Source of the DNA: Parvularcula sp. IMCC14364
GTDB taxonomy: Bacteria > Pseudomonadota > Alphaproteobacteria > Caulobacterales > Parvularculaceae
Direction of reading: 5' to 3'
Assembly (NCBI RefSeq): GCF_030758415.1
Contig: NZ_CP132334.1
Location: 3,209,118-3,273,117, forward strand
DNA: 64,000 bases
Below are positions 26,665-35,664 of the stretch, piece after piece; the stretch's first letter is position 1, and each line of letters opens with the position of its first letter. The notes under the pieces were generated by a model. It saw nothing but the letters and a program-made list of their open reading frames with translations, made no database searches and had not been told where the DNA came from. The position numbers and the translations under genes were made by a program.

Positions 26665-28272
26665 TCACGGCGTGTAATAAGTCGGGGAGCCGGGGCCGAC
26701 TGGAAGGCCAAGGCCGAAAGTCCAGAGTACGAAGAAAGCAGACCATATCAGGATGAAGAACATGGAATAGGGGAGCATCATGGCAATCAATGTGCCAACA
26801 CCAAGGTTTTTATCGTACCGTGTTGCCCAGGCAAGGATAAGGCCGAAATAGCTCATCATTGGTGTAATGATGTTCGTGCTGGAGTCACCAATACGATAGG
26901 CAGCCTGAATGGTTTCCGGTGAATAGCCAATAAGCATCAGCATGGGCACGAAAATGGGGGCAGTGACCGCCCACTGGGCAGAAGCCGAGCCAAGCGAGAG
27001 ATTGATGATAGCGCACATGAGGATGAAAAAGAAAAAGACGGCAGGGCCGGTCATGCCCGTATCCTGCAGGAACTGCGCGCCGGTCACCGCACTGATTGCA
27101 CCGAGATTGGTCCACCCGAAAAAGGCTACAAACTGTGCCGCAAAAAATACCAGCACGATATAAAGCCCGAGAGAGGCGAGCGCGGCAGACATGGCGTCGA
27201 TCACATCACGGTCGGTTTTCATCGTCCCGACCACACGTCCATAGGCATAGCCAGTAACAATGAAGAAAATCAGTATCCAGACAACAAAACCACGGAAGAA
27301 AGGAGAATTGATCCGGTCCCCGGTGTCGGGGTTTCGTAAAATGCCCCATTCCGGCAGCAGTGTGATCGCCATCAGGGCGAGGACACCCAGCAGGGCAATA
27401 CCGGCCCAGAGCAGGCCTTTTTTCTCTTCGCCCGTCAGTTGCTCCATCATGCGCTTGTCGAGAATGTCAGGGTCAGCGCGGGAGGTGTCATACGTGCCGA
27501 GTTTCGGTTCAACGATGAAGATTGTCACCAGTGAGCCGACCAGCGTGATCAGGAAGGTGGAGGCGACCATGAAATACCAGTTTGCCGTGGCCACCACCAC
27601 ATATCCCGGATCTATCAGGCGGGCAGCTTCTTGCGTGATCCCGGCGAGCAGCGGGTCAATGGTGCCGATCAGCAGGTTGGCGCTGTAGCCGCCCGAAACA
27701 CCTGCAAAGGCTGCGGCCATGCCCGCGAGCGGGTGGCGGCCAAGGGCATAGAAGATTGCCCCTGCAAGCGGGATGAGCACAACATACCCAACTTCGGACG
27801 CGGTGTTGGAGACAATCCCGGCAAAGACGATCGCGACTGTGACCACATGGCGCGGCGCAGACAGCACCATTGCCCTCACAGCAGCGGACAGCAGGCCAGA
27901 GCGTTCAGCCACACCGACGCCAAGCATGGCAACGAGCACGACGCCGAGCGGGGCAAAGCCGGTAAAGTTCGTCGTCAGACTGGTAAATATGCGTCGTACA
28001 CCATCACCGTTCAAAAGACTGACGGCGCGGATCATGCCATCATCGGCAACGCCTGCTGCCCCTGCCGGGCGCGGGTCGACGACCGCAAGGCCGAGCCAGC
28101 CAAACAGACCGGACAGGAGGACAATGCCTACGGCGAGAATGGCGAAAAGAGTGACCGGATGGGGCAGGAGATTGCCGAGCCATTCAACGGTATCAAGAAA
28201 ACGGGTGAAACTGTTGCGCTTTGGCGCCTGCGCCTTTGCATCGGATGGGGCTTTGGCTGGAGCTTTGGTCAT
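26665..28272 (-). CDS. AbgT family transporter
   Basis: A 535-residue transporter with about 10-12 helices. AbgT proteins import p-aminobenzoyl-glutamate or, as in MtrF and YdaH, act as proton-driven exporters of sulfonamide drugs. Family marks are GNLLPHPVTLFAILAVGIVLL at the start, a long cytoplasmic loop with LTGEEKKGLLWA, and the reentrant motifs GVSGGYSANLLIGTIDPLLAGITQ, SLGSASAQWAVTAPIFVPML and YRIGDSSTNIITPMMSYFGL. It lies between trpB (30 bases away) and trpA on the same strand. Its family's substrate links it to folC and the pab genes rather than to tryptophan. Confidence 0.92.
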   Translation of the reverse strand: MTKAPAKAPSDAKAQAPKRNSFTRFLDTVEWLGNLLPHPVTLFAILAVGIVLLSGLFGWLGLAVVDPRPAGAAGVADDGMIRAVSLLNGDGVRRIFTSLTTNFTGFAPLGVVLVAMLGVGVAERSGLLSAAVRAMVLSAPRHVVTVAIVFAGIVSNTASEVGYVVLIPLAGAIFYALGRHPLAGMAAAFAGVSGGYSANLLIGTIDPLLAGITQEAARLIDPGYVVVATANWYFMVASTFLITLVGSLVTIFIVEPKLGTYDTSRADPDILDKRMMEQLTGEEKKGLLWAGIALLGVLALMAITLLPEWGILRNPDTGDRINSPFFRGFVVWILIFFIVTGYAYGRVVGTMKTDRDVIDAMSAALASLGLYIVLVFFAAQFVAFFGWTNLGAISAVTGAQFLQDTGMTGPAVFFFFILMCAIINLSLGSASAQWAVTAPIFVPMLMLIGYSPETIQAAYRIGDSSTNIITPMMSYFGLILAWATRYDKNLGVGTLIAMMLPYSMFFILIWSAFFVLWTFGLGLPVGPGSPTYYTP

Positions 28273-28302
28273 GGTGCAGGGGTCCCCCGTGAAAATCAGT
28301 CT

Positions 28303-29541
28303 CTATACGGCTGCGCCCAATGCGTCAGCGACGGTGAAGATGTCCTTGTCACCGCGCCCGCACATGTTCAGGAGCAAAATCTGATCGTTGCGCATCTCGC
28401 GGGCCTTGTCGATGGCACGGGCAAGGGCGTGCGATGGCTCCAGCGCCGGAATGATACCTTCCTGCGCGCAGCATATCTGAAACGCGGCCAGTGCTTCTTC
28501 ATCGGTGGCCGAGAGATAGGAAACGCGGCCGGTCTCATGCAGCCAGGAATGTTCAGGGCCGATGCCGGGATAGTCGAGACCGGCGGAGATTGAATGAGCG
28601 TCGGCAATCTGTCCGTGATCATCCTGCAGGAGGTAAGTGCGGTTGCCATGCAGGACGCCAGGCTTGCCACCTGTCAGCGAGGCGGCGTGTTTGTCTGTCG
28701 TGACCCCATGGCCAGCTGCTTCAACGCCAATCATCTCGACCTCGCGGTCATCCAGGAAGGGATGGAACAGGCCAATGGCGTTGGAGCCGCCGCCGATGCA
28801 GGCCATAATAACATCCGGCAGGCGGCCTTCTGCTTCGTGCATCTGTTCTTTGGCTTCATGGCCGATCACGGACTGAAAATCACGAACAAGGGCAGGATAC
28901 GGGTGCGGGCCGGCGGCTGTGCCGATAATATAAAATGTGTCCGCCACATTGGTGACCCAGTCACGCAAGGCATCGTTCATGGCGTCTTTCAGGGTGCCGG
29001 TGCCGGAGGTAACGGGAATGATTTCCGCGCCCAACAGTTTCATGCGGAAAACATTCGGCTTCTGTCGCTCAACATCTGTCGCGCCCATATAGACCACACA
29101 GGGCAGGCCAAAGCGGGCACAGACCGTGGCGGTGGCAACGCCGTGCTGGCCCGCGCCAGTCTCGGCAATGATCCGGGTCTTGCCCATGCGTCGGGCCAGC
29201 AGGATCTGGCCGACGCAATTGTTGATCTTGTGTGCACCTGTGTGATTCAGTTCATCGCGCTTGAAGTAGATTTTTGCGCCATGGCCAGTCGCAGCCTGCT
29301 GGCGCACAAACTCTGTCAGCCGTTCTGCGAAATAAAGCGGTGAAGGACGCCCGACATAATGCTTGAGATAGTAATCCATCTCAGACGCGAATGCGCTGTC
29401 GGCCTTTGCAGCCTCATATTCTTTCTCCAGATCAAGAATGAGCGGCATGAGTGTTTCCGCCACGAAGCGCCCACCGAAAATGCCGAAACGCCCTTCCGGG
29501 TCAGGACCAGTCCTATATGAGTTCTGCTGCAATTCAGCCAT
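28303..29541 (-). CDS. trpB: tryptophan synthase beta subunit
   Basis: A 412-residue PLP enzyme that condenses indole and serine to tryptophan. The PLP lysine is K105 in [21 protein letters not shown] and the phosphate-binding [10 protein letters not shown] are present. ATG 29541 starts [20 protein letters not shown], as expected; a further 15 in-frame residues upstream lie inside trpF and are rejected. It overlaps trpF by 8 bases. The alpha subunit gene is displaced by the inserted transporter gene. Confidence 0.97.
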   Translation of the reverse strand: MAELQQNSYRTGPDPEGRFGIFGGRFVAETLMPLILDLEKEYEAAKADSAFASEMDYYLKHYVGRPSPLYFAERLTEFVRQQAATGHGAKIYFKRDELNHTGAHKINNCVGQILLARRMGKTRIIAETGAGQHGVATATVCARFGLPCVVYMGATDVERQKPNVFRMKLLGAEIIPVTSGTGTLKDAMNDALRDWVTNVADTFYIIGTAAGPHPYPALVRDFQSVIGHEAKEQMHEAEGRLPDVIMACIGGGSNAIGLFHPFLDDREVEMIGVEAAGHGVTTDKHAASLTGGKPGVLHGNRTYLLQDDHGQIADAHSISAGLDYPGIGPEHSWLHETGRVSYLSATDEEALAAFQICCAQEGIIPALEPSHALARAIDKAREMRNDQILLLNMCGRGDKDIFTVADALGAAV

Positions 29542-30223
29542 GTGTTTCTGCTTTCGGTTGGGGTGCCGCAAACGCGGCTTTTGCATGTGATGTAAAGGCG
29601 CGGATCAATCCGGCATCTTTTTCGCCGCGTCTGGATTCAACGCCGGAGGAAACATCAACGCCGGCAAAACCCGGCAAATGTTTTACGGCCAGAATTGCCT
29701 CTGCAATGTTTTCAGGGGTGAGTCCGCCCGCAAGTAACCATGGCAGGTCACCGCTGATTTCTGTGAGGATCGACCAGTCAAAAGCACTGCCATTGCCGCC
29801 GGGCAATGTGGCTACGGCTGTTTTGGCAGTATCAAAGAGAAGAAAATCAGCTGCGGCCGCAAAGTCTCGGCTGGCCGATATATCCCGGTTGTGTGACACA
29901 CCAATCGCCTTGATGACCGGTTTTCCGGTTTGTGTTCTCAAAGTATCCACCCGCTCAGGCGTTTCCTGGCCATGCAGTTGCAGGTGTGTCAGTGGGAGCT
30001 GCCGCAGGGTTTCCGTGAGCATCCCGTCAGACGGATGGACAAAAAGGCCGACAGTTGCGGCGCGGCCACGTGCTGCCAGCGCAACAGGCGCGGCTTGTTC
30101 TGCATCAAGATGGCGCGGGCTTTTGGGAAAGAAAACAAGACCGATCATGTCAGCGCCAGCGTCAATCGCAACATCCACCAGATGCGCGTCTTTCAGGCCA
30201 CAAATCTTTATATGAAAACTCAT
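29534..30223 (-). CDS. trpF: phosphoribosylanthranilate isomerase
   Basis: A 229-residue TIM-barrel enzyme that performs the Amadori rearrangement in tryptophan synthesis. [32 protein letters not shown] (two stretches) with the catalytic Cys in KICGL is diagnostic. The later [15 protein letters not shown] and [15 protein letters not shown] complete the phosphate site. It overlaps trpB, so the two are translationally coupled. lapA and ihfB lie upstream in the standard alphaproteobacterial order. Confidence 0.96.
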   Translation of the reverse strand: MSFHIKICGLKDAHLVDVAIDAGADMIGLVFFPKSPRHLDAEQAAPVALAARGRAATVGLFVHPSDGMLTETLRQLPLTHLQLHGQETPERVDTLRTQTGKPVIKAIGVSHNRDISASRDFAAAADFLLFDTAKTAVATLPGGNGSAFDWSILTEISGDLPWLLAGGLTPENIAEAILAVKHLPGFAGVDVSSGVESRRGEKDAGLIRAFTSHAKAAFAAPQPKAETHG

Positions 30224-30281
30224 GACACCGGGCTAGCGCAGTGACGGCGCAGGCGCAAACCAATGCTGCATATTCTAAAGT

Positions 30282-30650
30282 TTAATGCTGGACCGCCGGA
30301 AGCTGATCTTCATCAACCGGCGTGGCAACAGGGGCTTTGGCCTGCGCTTTCGCCGTTGCATCAATCTCACGCTTCAGGCGCTTGATTTCCTGTTTGCGTT
30401 CTGAAGCTTTCTTGCGCGTATTCTTGCCGGAGAGCCACATGCCAACACCACCAAAAACATAGCCTACAAAGAGAGTCATCACCAAGGCAGCCCACAGCGG
30501 CAAAGGGCCAAAAGCAAAGGCAGGATCTTCTGTGGATAAAGGATCAAGGCTGATCATCACGGGCTCTCGATTGGCCACAAGGAAGACGAGAAAGATCAGG
30601 CCAAACAGCAACAAAAATGTCGAAAACAGGAATTTACTCATATACAACAT
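30282..30650 (-). CDS. lapA: LapA-domain inner-membrane protein
   Basis: A 122-residue protein with two helices (about 7-27 and 52-72) separated by a short loop (REPVMISLDPLST), the DUF1049/LapA layout. A basic coiled-coil tail (KASERKQEIKRLKREIDATAKAQ) follows. E. coli LapA helps control LpxC and lipopolysaccharide assembly; the role here is inferred from family. Two ATGs are possible, 30650 and 30641 (MSKFLF); neither has a clear ribosome site. It sits between ihfB and trpF on the same strand. Confidence 0.82.
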   Translation of the reverse strand: MLYMSKFLFSTFLLLFGLIFLVFLVANREPVMISLDPLSTEDPAFAFGPLPLWAALVMTLFVGYVFGGVGMWLSGKNTRKKASERKQEIKRLKREIDATAKAQAKAPVATPVDEDQLPAVQH

Positions 30651-30696
30651 TTAAGATGCTTTGCTGATTGTTTCCAAGGGGGAATCTTGCGGTAAC

Positions 30697-31008
30697 TCAA
30701 TCCTGATCGATCGGTGTTACATCATCGAATTTCCGGTTCAGGCGTTCACGCATTTCCTTGCCGGCCTTGAAAAAGGGTGTCCACTTTTCTTCAATGGCCA
30801 CAGCTTCGCCAGTGCGTGGATTGCGTCCAATACGGGCCTCGCGGTGTTTGACAGAGAAAGCACCAAAACCGCGCAATTCCACCCGGTCACCATTTGCCAG
30901 CGAGTCAGAGATTTCATTCAATACGGTGTTAACAATCCGCTCTATGTCGCGGGTAAACAGATGAGGATTTTCGTCGGCGAGTTTCTGGACCAGTTCTGAT
31001 TTGATCAT
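30697..31008 (-). CDS. ihfB: integration host factor beta subunit
   Basis: A 103-residue histone-like DNA-bending protein. [17 protein letters not shown] is the typical start, with [25 protein letters not shown] as the DNA-intercalating arm and the Pro at its tip. It pairs with IhfA to bend DNA at promoters, recombination sites and origins. ATG 31008 is chosen because the 11 residues upstream in frame do not match the family. It is first in the minus-strand block. Confidence 0.95.
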   Translation of the reverse strand: MIKSELVQKLADENPHLFTRDIERIVNTVLNEISDSLANGDRVELRGFGAFSVKHREARIGRNPRTGEAVAIEEKWTPFFKAGKEMRERLNRKFDDVTPIDQD

Positions 31009-31230
31009 GATAGGGGGCTGTCGTATCTGGGTCCACACCACTTTGGGAGGGGCTGTTTAAACATTTCCTCAGTGCAACGATAGGCTTGCAACATCTTGAT
31101 TTATTTCGCTTTTTAAGTCACCAGACCCTGCCAAAAGGACTCTCGGGCGTCAACGGTAAAACTGTGCTAACAGTAAAAATTCTCAGAGGCCAGCCTCGCA
31201 AACCGGGCAAGACGCCCCACATCAGGAACT

Positions 31231-32007
31231 ATGACTGACACACAAGAACAAACCGCTTCATTCGGGTTTCAGGATGTCCCCGCCACAGAAAAAGAAGGCA
31301 TGGTGCGTGCCGTCTTTGATTCTGTTGCCGACAATTATGACCTGATGAATGATCTCATGTCTGCTGGCATTCATCGGGTATGGAAATCCCTGTTGCTTGA
31401 CAGATTGAACCCGCAACCAGGTCAGCACCTGCTGGATGTGGCTGGTGGTACAGGTGATATTGCATTGGGTTTCCTGAAGCGCGCCGGGGAGCGACCAGAA
31501 CGGGGGCGCATCCCCGCTTCGGCAACGGTCTGTGACATCAATCACGCGATGCTGAAGGCTGGCAGGACACGTGATGAAGCGCAGGACGCCAAAGGTCAGA
31601 TCACGCGCAGCTGTGGTGATGCGCAGAACCTGCCTTTTCCGGATCGCAGTTTTGATGCCTATACGATTGGGTTTGGCATTCGCAATGTTACAGATATGGA
31701 TCAGGCGCTAACCGAAGCATACCGGGTTTTAAGGCCGGGTGGTCATTTCTTCTGCCTGGAATTTTCTCACCCGATTACGGATGGCTTCCAGAAAGTTTAT
31801 GACAGCTACTCGTTTAATGTCATTCCTTGGCTGGGTGAAAAAGTGGCCAATGACCGTGAGAGTTACCAGTATCTCGTGGAAAGCATCCGTCGCTTTCCAT
31901 CTCAGGAAGCGTTTGCGGACAAGATTAGACGGGCCGGTTTTTCGCGGGTTGGATACGAAAATTTAAGCGGTGGTATCGCAGCCTTGCATACTGGCTGGCG
32001 ATTATAG
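31231..32007 (+). CDS. ubiE: ubiquinone/menaquinone biosynthesis C-methyltransferase
   Basis: A 258-residue class I methyltransferase that C-methylates the quinone ring. [24 protein letters not shown] is the UbiE signature, [12 protein letters not shown] the SAM-binding motif, and [23 protein letters not shown] the second conserved block. The gene has its own leader of about 190 bases upstream and is followed after 8 bases by ubiB, the usual pair in this class. Confidence 0.97.
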   Translation: MTDTQEQTASFGFQDVPATEKEGMVRAVFDSVADNYDLMNDLMSAGIHRVWKSLLLDRLNPQPGQHLLDVAGGTGDIALGFLKRAGERPERGRIPASATVCDINHAMLKAGRTRDEAQDAKGQITRSCGDAQNLPFPDRSFDAYTIGFGIRNVTDMDQALTEAYRVLRPGGHFFCLEFSHPITDGFQKVYDSYSFNVIPWLGEKVANDRESYQYLVESIRRFPSQEAFADKIRRAGFSRVGYENLSGGIAALHTGWRL

Positions 32008-32015
32008 GAACGCCG

Positions 32016-33521
32016 ATGTTTACAACGATCATAGACCTCTTCCGGTTGACGCGTGCAGCGCTCATCCTTGCCCGCTATGATGCGTTGTTACCAAAGGAAT
32101 ATGCGCATCTGTTGCCACTGCCATTACGGTTTCTGGGGACTCTTTCCCGGCTTGGCGCGCGCGACAGGCAGTTGCGTCCGGGACAGCGTCTTGCAAGGGC
32201 GTTGGGAGGGCAGGGGCCTGCTTACGTCAAATTTGGGCAATTGCTTGGCACACGGCCGGACATGATCGGCTTTGAGGTGGCAAATGATCTCGGTGAATTG
32301 CAAGACAGGATGCCGCCATTCTCGCGTGACCTTGCCAAGGCAGAGGTTGCGTCGTCTCTCGGTAAGCCTGTGGAAGAGCTGTTTGCTGATTTCTCGGAGC
32401 CGATAGCGGCAGCATCTATCGCTCAAGTGCATAAGGCGACCCTGCACACAGGAGAGACAATCGCCATCAAGGTTTTGCGCCCGAAAATCGAGCGCAAGGC
32501 TGCACTGGAATTTCGGGCCTTTCTGCTTGGCGCAAAGCTGGCAGAATTTTTCTCAAGATCGGCTCGGCGTATGGAGCCTGTGAAATTTATTCACACTCTC
32601 TCAGAGGCGGCTGAGATTGAACTGGATCTCCGGATGGAGGCTGGCGCTGCGTCAGAGCTAAAGGAGAACTTGAGCGATAATCCTGAGATTTATGTGCCTG
32701 AGATCATCTGGGAATACTCTTCCCGCCGCATATTAGCGGTGGAGTGGGTCGAGGGGCTGTCGGTCATGAACTTTGCCGGTCTGGATGCGGCAGGTATTGA
32801 TCGCCGTGAGTTGGCCGTCACTATCATGCGGACCTTCCTCAAGCAGGCACTGGAAGATGGTTTTTTCCATGCGGATATGCATCAGGGTAATATGATGGTC
32901 GATGATCAAAAACGCCTGGTGCTGATCGATTTTGGAATCATGGGTCGGCTTGATGAAGATGCCCGGCGCACATATGCGGAGATTATCTTCGGGTTTATCC
33001 AGCGTGATTATTACATGGCCGCCAAAGCACATTTTGATGCTGGCTATGTGCCCGCTCAGTATTCTGTGGAGGCCTTTGCCACAGCATTGCGGGCTGTGGG
33101 GGAACCGATTTTTGGACGGGACTCTGACTCTGTTGATATGTCCCGCGTCCTGCAGCAGTTGTTTGATGTGACAGAAGTTTTCGACATGCATCTTCGGCCC
33201 GAGTTGGTCATGTTGCAGAGGACCATGGTCGTCGTGGAAGGTGTTGCACGTGCACTTGATCCGCATATCAACATGTGGGAGGCGGCTGACCCGGTTGTAC
33301 GGGGGTATATCACAGGTCGCCTTGGTCCCAAGGCATTGGCGAAGCAGGCGCGTCGCGGTGCCAGAGCTGCATTCCGTCTGGCGGAGAAATTTCCTGAATT
33401 TGCTGCCGTAGCTGAATCCATCATAGACAATGCCGGCGATGATGGCGGGATCAAGCTCTCCAAGGAAACGGTTGATGATCTGGCTTATGCTTTGAAGAAA
33501 GGTACCAGAAAAACAGCCTGA
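32016..33521 (+). CDS. ubiB: ubiquinone biosynthesis ABC1/UbiB-type kinase-like protein
   Basis: A 501-residue atypical kinase-like ATPase needed for coenzyme Q synthesis. AYVKFGQLLGTRPDMI contains the family KxGQ motif. SIAQVHKATLHTGETIAIKVLRP is the Ala-rich loop and ATP lysine, and HADMHQGNMMVDDQKRLVLIDFGIMGR the catalytic and metal motifs. Here the C-terminal hydrophobic helices typical of UbiB are weak or lost, and the tail is charged (SKETVDDLAYALKKGTRKTA). Some alphaproteobacterial members share this. It follows ubiE by 8 bases. Confidence 0.94.
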   Translation: MFTTIIDLFRLTRAALILARYDALLPKEYAHLLPLPLRFLGTLSRLGARDRQLRPGQRLARALGGQGPAYVKFGQLLGTRPDMIGFEVANDLGELQDRMPPFSRDLAKAEVASSLGKPVEELFADFSEPIAAASIAQVHKATLHTGETIAIKVLRPKIERKAALEFRAFLLGAKLAEFFSRSARRMEPVKFIHTLSEAAEIELDLRMEAGAASELKENLSDNPEIYVPEIIWEYSSRRILAVEWVEGLSVMNFAGLDAAGIDRRELAVTIMRTFLKQALEDGFFHADMHQGNMMVDDQKRLVLIDFGIMGRLDEDARRTYAEIIFGFIQRDYYMAAKAHFDAGYVPAQYSVEAFATALRAVGEPIFGRDSDSVDMSRVLQQLFDVTEVFDMHLRPELVMLQRTMVVVEGVARALDPHINMWEAADPVVRGYITGRLGPKALAKQARRGARAAFRLAEKFPEFAAVAESIIDNAGDDGGIKLSKETVDDLAYALKKGTRKTA

Positions 33522-33544
33522 TTTCTCTGGCCGGTGGTAATTGG

Positions 33545-33745
33545 TTATTTCTGTGCAGGCTTCAGGAATATGTCTTCTACAGGTAATCCGAATACATCTG
33601 AAATCTTGTAAGCAAGAGAGATGCTTGGGTCGAATTTCTCTTTTTCAACGGCGATGATCGTTTGACGCGTCACATCTACGCGCTCTGCAAGGTCAGCTTG
33701 CGTCAGGTTATGTTCTGCGCGCAGGATTTTGAGCCGGTTTTTCAT
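33545..33745 (-). CDS. small XRE family DNA-binding regulator
   Basis: A 66-residue protein that is little more than one helix-turn-helix: KNRLKILRAEHNLTQADLAERVDVTRQTIIAVEKEKFDPSISLAYKISDVFGLPVEDIF. Proteins of this size often occur next to a multi-helix membrane protein that they regulate. Its ATG directly follows the stop of the membrane gene (TAAATG), so the two are translationally coupled. Tandem direct repeats before the membrane gene are likely binding sites. Confidence 0.85.
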   Translation of the reverse strand: MKNRLKILRAEHNLTQADLAERVDVTRQTIIAVEKEKFDPSISLAYKISDVFGLPVEDIFLKPAQK

Positions 33746-34162
33746 TTAACGGTTCATCACCGCAAGGCGGCCTAACTGCAGCATCCAGGTCAGGCCAAAA
33801 AGAGCGACAAATATCCAGGCCGAGAAAGGGCCGGTTTTAAGGATTAACTCAACCCAGCCTGCGGCAAAAACAGCTATCGCGGTAATGCACCCGGCGGTGG
33901 CAGTGGCTTTCAGGTTATTGAGTGCACCCAGTTCGTCAGGGGAGCGCGAAACAAACCTGCCAGCCACGTAGAGCCATACTGCGACGGGCAGGACCGGTAG
34001 AATGGCAATAGACAGTTGCATCAGAAATGGCCAGTTTTCGAAGGTCGGCTGGTCAATAATACGGGGAACAACAATCGCGACCAGAACGGCGTAAATCATC
34101 CATAAGAATACATGCCCGCGTATCCAGCGGCGTGTTGCGATTTTGAGGCTTTGCTTTTCCAT
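33746..34162 (-). CDS. four-helix membrane protein of an XRE-linked pair
   Basis: A 138-residue integral membrane protein with four helices (about 18-37, 44-65, 84-106, 112-130). ATG 34162 has GGGAGGG just upstream; an in-frame codon at 34180 lacks a ribosome site. I recognise no family beyond the general XRE-plus-membrane-protein arrangement of DUF2975-like pairs. It is divergent from coaBC and convergent with ubiB, so the pair is an insert in what is otherwise the ubiE-ubiB-coaBC order. Function unknown. Confidence 0.75.
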   Translation of the reverse strand: MEKQSLKIATRRWIRGHVFLWMIYAVLVAIVVPRIIDQPTFENWPFLMQLSIAILPVLPVAVWLYVAGRFVSRSPDELGALNNLKATATAGCITAIAVFAAGWVELILKTGPFSAWIFVALFGLTWMLQLGRLAVMNR

Positions 34163-34181
34163 ACGGCCCTCCCGATACAAA

Positions 34182-34226
34182 ATGTATATAAAACTTTACA
34201 TCCAATAAGTATATAAAACTATACAT
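34182..34226. promoter_or_regulatory. tandem 18-bp direct repeats, operator candidates for the XRE pair
   Basis: GTATATAAAACTTTACAT (34184-34201) and GTATATAAAACTATACAT (34209-34226) differ at one base and are spaced 25 bases apart. Each has partial dyad symmetry (GTATA...TATAC). They lie directly upstream of the membrane-protein gene, where its promoter should be, and suggest two regulator dimers on nearly the same face of the helix. Confidence 0.6.
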
Positions 34227-34318
34227 TATGTCAAGTTATGCATTCTATTTTATGCAGTGCTTTCATGGGCCACTGGTTTCGGCTAACAAAATCAGCCGAT
34301 ATGATCTAAGGCAAAGAA

Positions 34319-35530
34319 ATGACCACAAAATCTGTACTCTTGATCATTGCTGGCGGTATTGCCGCTTACAAATCACTAGAGCTTATCCGTGAACTTTCGA
34401 AGCGTGGTATCCGAACACAAGCAATCCTGACGCGCGCAGGAGCAGAGTTTATCACACCTCTTTCAGTTGGCAGCCTCACCGGGGGTAAATGTTATACAGA
34501 CCTTTTTGACCTCACGGATGAAGCGGAAATGGGACATATCGAATTGTCCCGCGCTGCGGACCTGGTTGTTGTCGCGCCTGCAACGGCTGATTTGTTGTCT
34601 AAACCAGCCAATGGTGTGGCCGGTGATCTGGCCTCGACAGCTTTGCTGGCGACAGACAAGCCAGTCCTTTATGCACCGGCAATGAATGTGCGCATGTGGA
34701 CGCACCCCGGCGTGCAGCGCAATGTAGACATTTTGAGAAAAGATGGCGCACTTTTCGTCGGGCCCGATGAGGGTGATATGGCTTGCGGCGAATACGGACC
34801 AGGCCGGATGGCAGAGCCAGTAGAGATTGCGAATGCTGTCGAGGCGCACTTTGCGGCTATGTCAGATGGTCGCCTGACGGGCCGCCACGTAGTGGTAACG
34901 GCTGGTCCGACCCATGAGCCACTTGATCCGGTGCGGTATATCGCCAACCGCTCTTCGGGTAAGCAGGGTTATGCCATTGCAGCGGCTCTTGCCCGCCTTG
35001 GCGCACGCGTCACGCTTGTATCCGGGCCAACTGATCTCTCTGCACCGCCTGGAGTAGATATAATCCGGGTGCAAACAGCCCGTGAAATGATGGACAGAAC
35101 AATGGGCGCCCTGCCAGCAGAGGTTGCCATTTGTTGCGCCGCTGTTGCGGACTATCGCCCGGAAATAGAGACAAACCATAAGATCAAAAAGGAGCGCGGT
35201 GGTCTTTCTTCCATACCGCTGACGGAAAATCCGGACATCTTGCGCAGTATTTCATCGCTTGATGTGGGCAGACCAGAACTGGTCATTGGCTTTGCGGCGG
35301 AGACAGATGATATTTTGTGTAATGCTGATGCAAAGCGCAAACGCAAGGGCTGTGACTGGATCGTCGCAAACGATGTGTCAACTGGAACGGGAACCATGGG
35401 CGGAGAAAATAATTCAGTCACTATTCTCAGCGAGGCCGGAGAGGAAAGTTGGGAAAATATGCCCAAGGCCCGCGTCGCTGACAGGCTGGCCGGATACATT
35501 GCTGATGAACTGGTCAAGCGCGCGTGCTGA
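34319..35530 (+). CDS. coaBC: phosphopantothenoylcysteine decarboxylase/synthase
   Basis: A 403-residue bifunctional enzyme of coenzyme A synthesis: it couples phosphopantothenate to cysteine, then decarboxylates the product. The CoaC flavoprotein half has APAMNVRMW and CGEYGPGRMAEP. The CoaB half has TAGPTHEPLDPVRYIANRSSGKQGYAIA, AAVADYRPE and the KIKK lysine motif (HKIKKERG). AAGGCAAAGAA precedes ATG 34319. In many relatives it follows ubiB directly; here an XRE/membrane-protein pair intervenes. Confidence 0.96.
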   Translation: MTTKSVLLIIAGGIAAYKSLELIRELSKRGIRTQAILTRAGAEFITPLSVGSLTGGKCYTDLFDLTDEAEMGHIELSRAADLVVVAPATADLLSKPANGVAGDLASTALLATDKPVLYAPAMNVRMWTHPGVQRNVDILRKDGALFVGPDEGDMACGEYGPGRMAEPVEIANAVEAHFAAMSDGRLTGRHVVVTAGPTHEPLDPVRYIANRSSGKQGYAIAAALARLGARVTLVSGPTDLSAPPGVDIIRVQTAREMMDRTMGALPAEVAICCAAVADYRPEIETNHKIKKERGGLSSIPLTENPDILRSISSLDVGRPELVIGFAAETDDILCNADAKRKRKGCDWIVANDVSTGTGTMGGENNSVTILSEAGEESWENMPKARVADRLAGYIADELVKRAC

Positions 35531-35664
35531 GTATGGCGTTTCAACTTTAAGTGTTGCCCGGCAGAAGCATAAGCTGCTAGCGTTCGCGCTTGATAAGCTT
35601 GTGGTTGCGACCTTGCAAATCTGGCGATTGAAGATTGAGTAATAGTATTTAAGAGAGTTCCGAT

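Noticed and set aside
27631..28593. 320-codon plus-strand open frame
   Set aside because: Antisense to the AbgT transporter and trpB; Arg/Asp-rich shadow translation.
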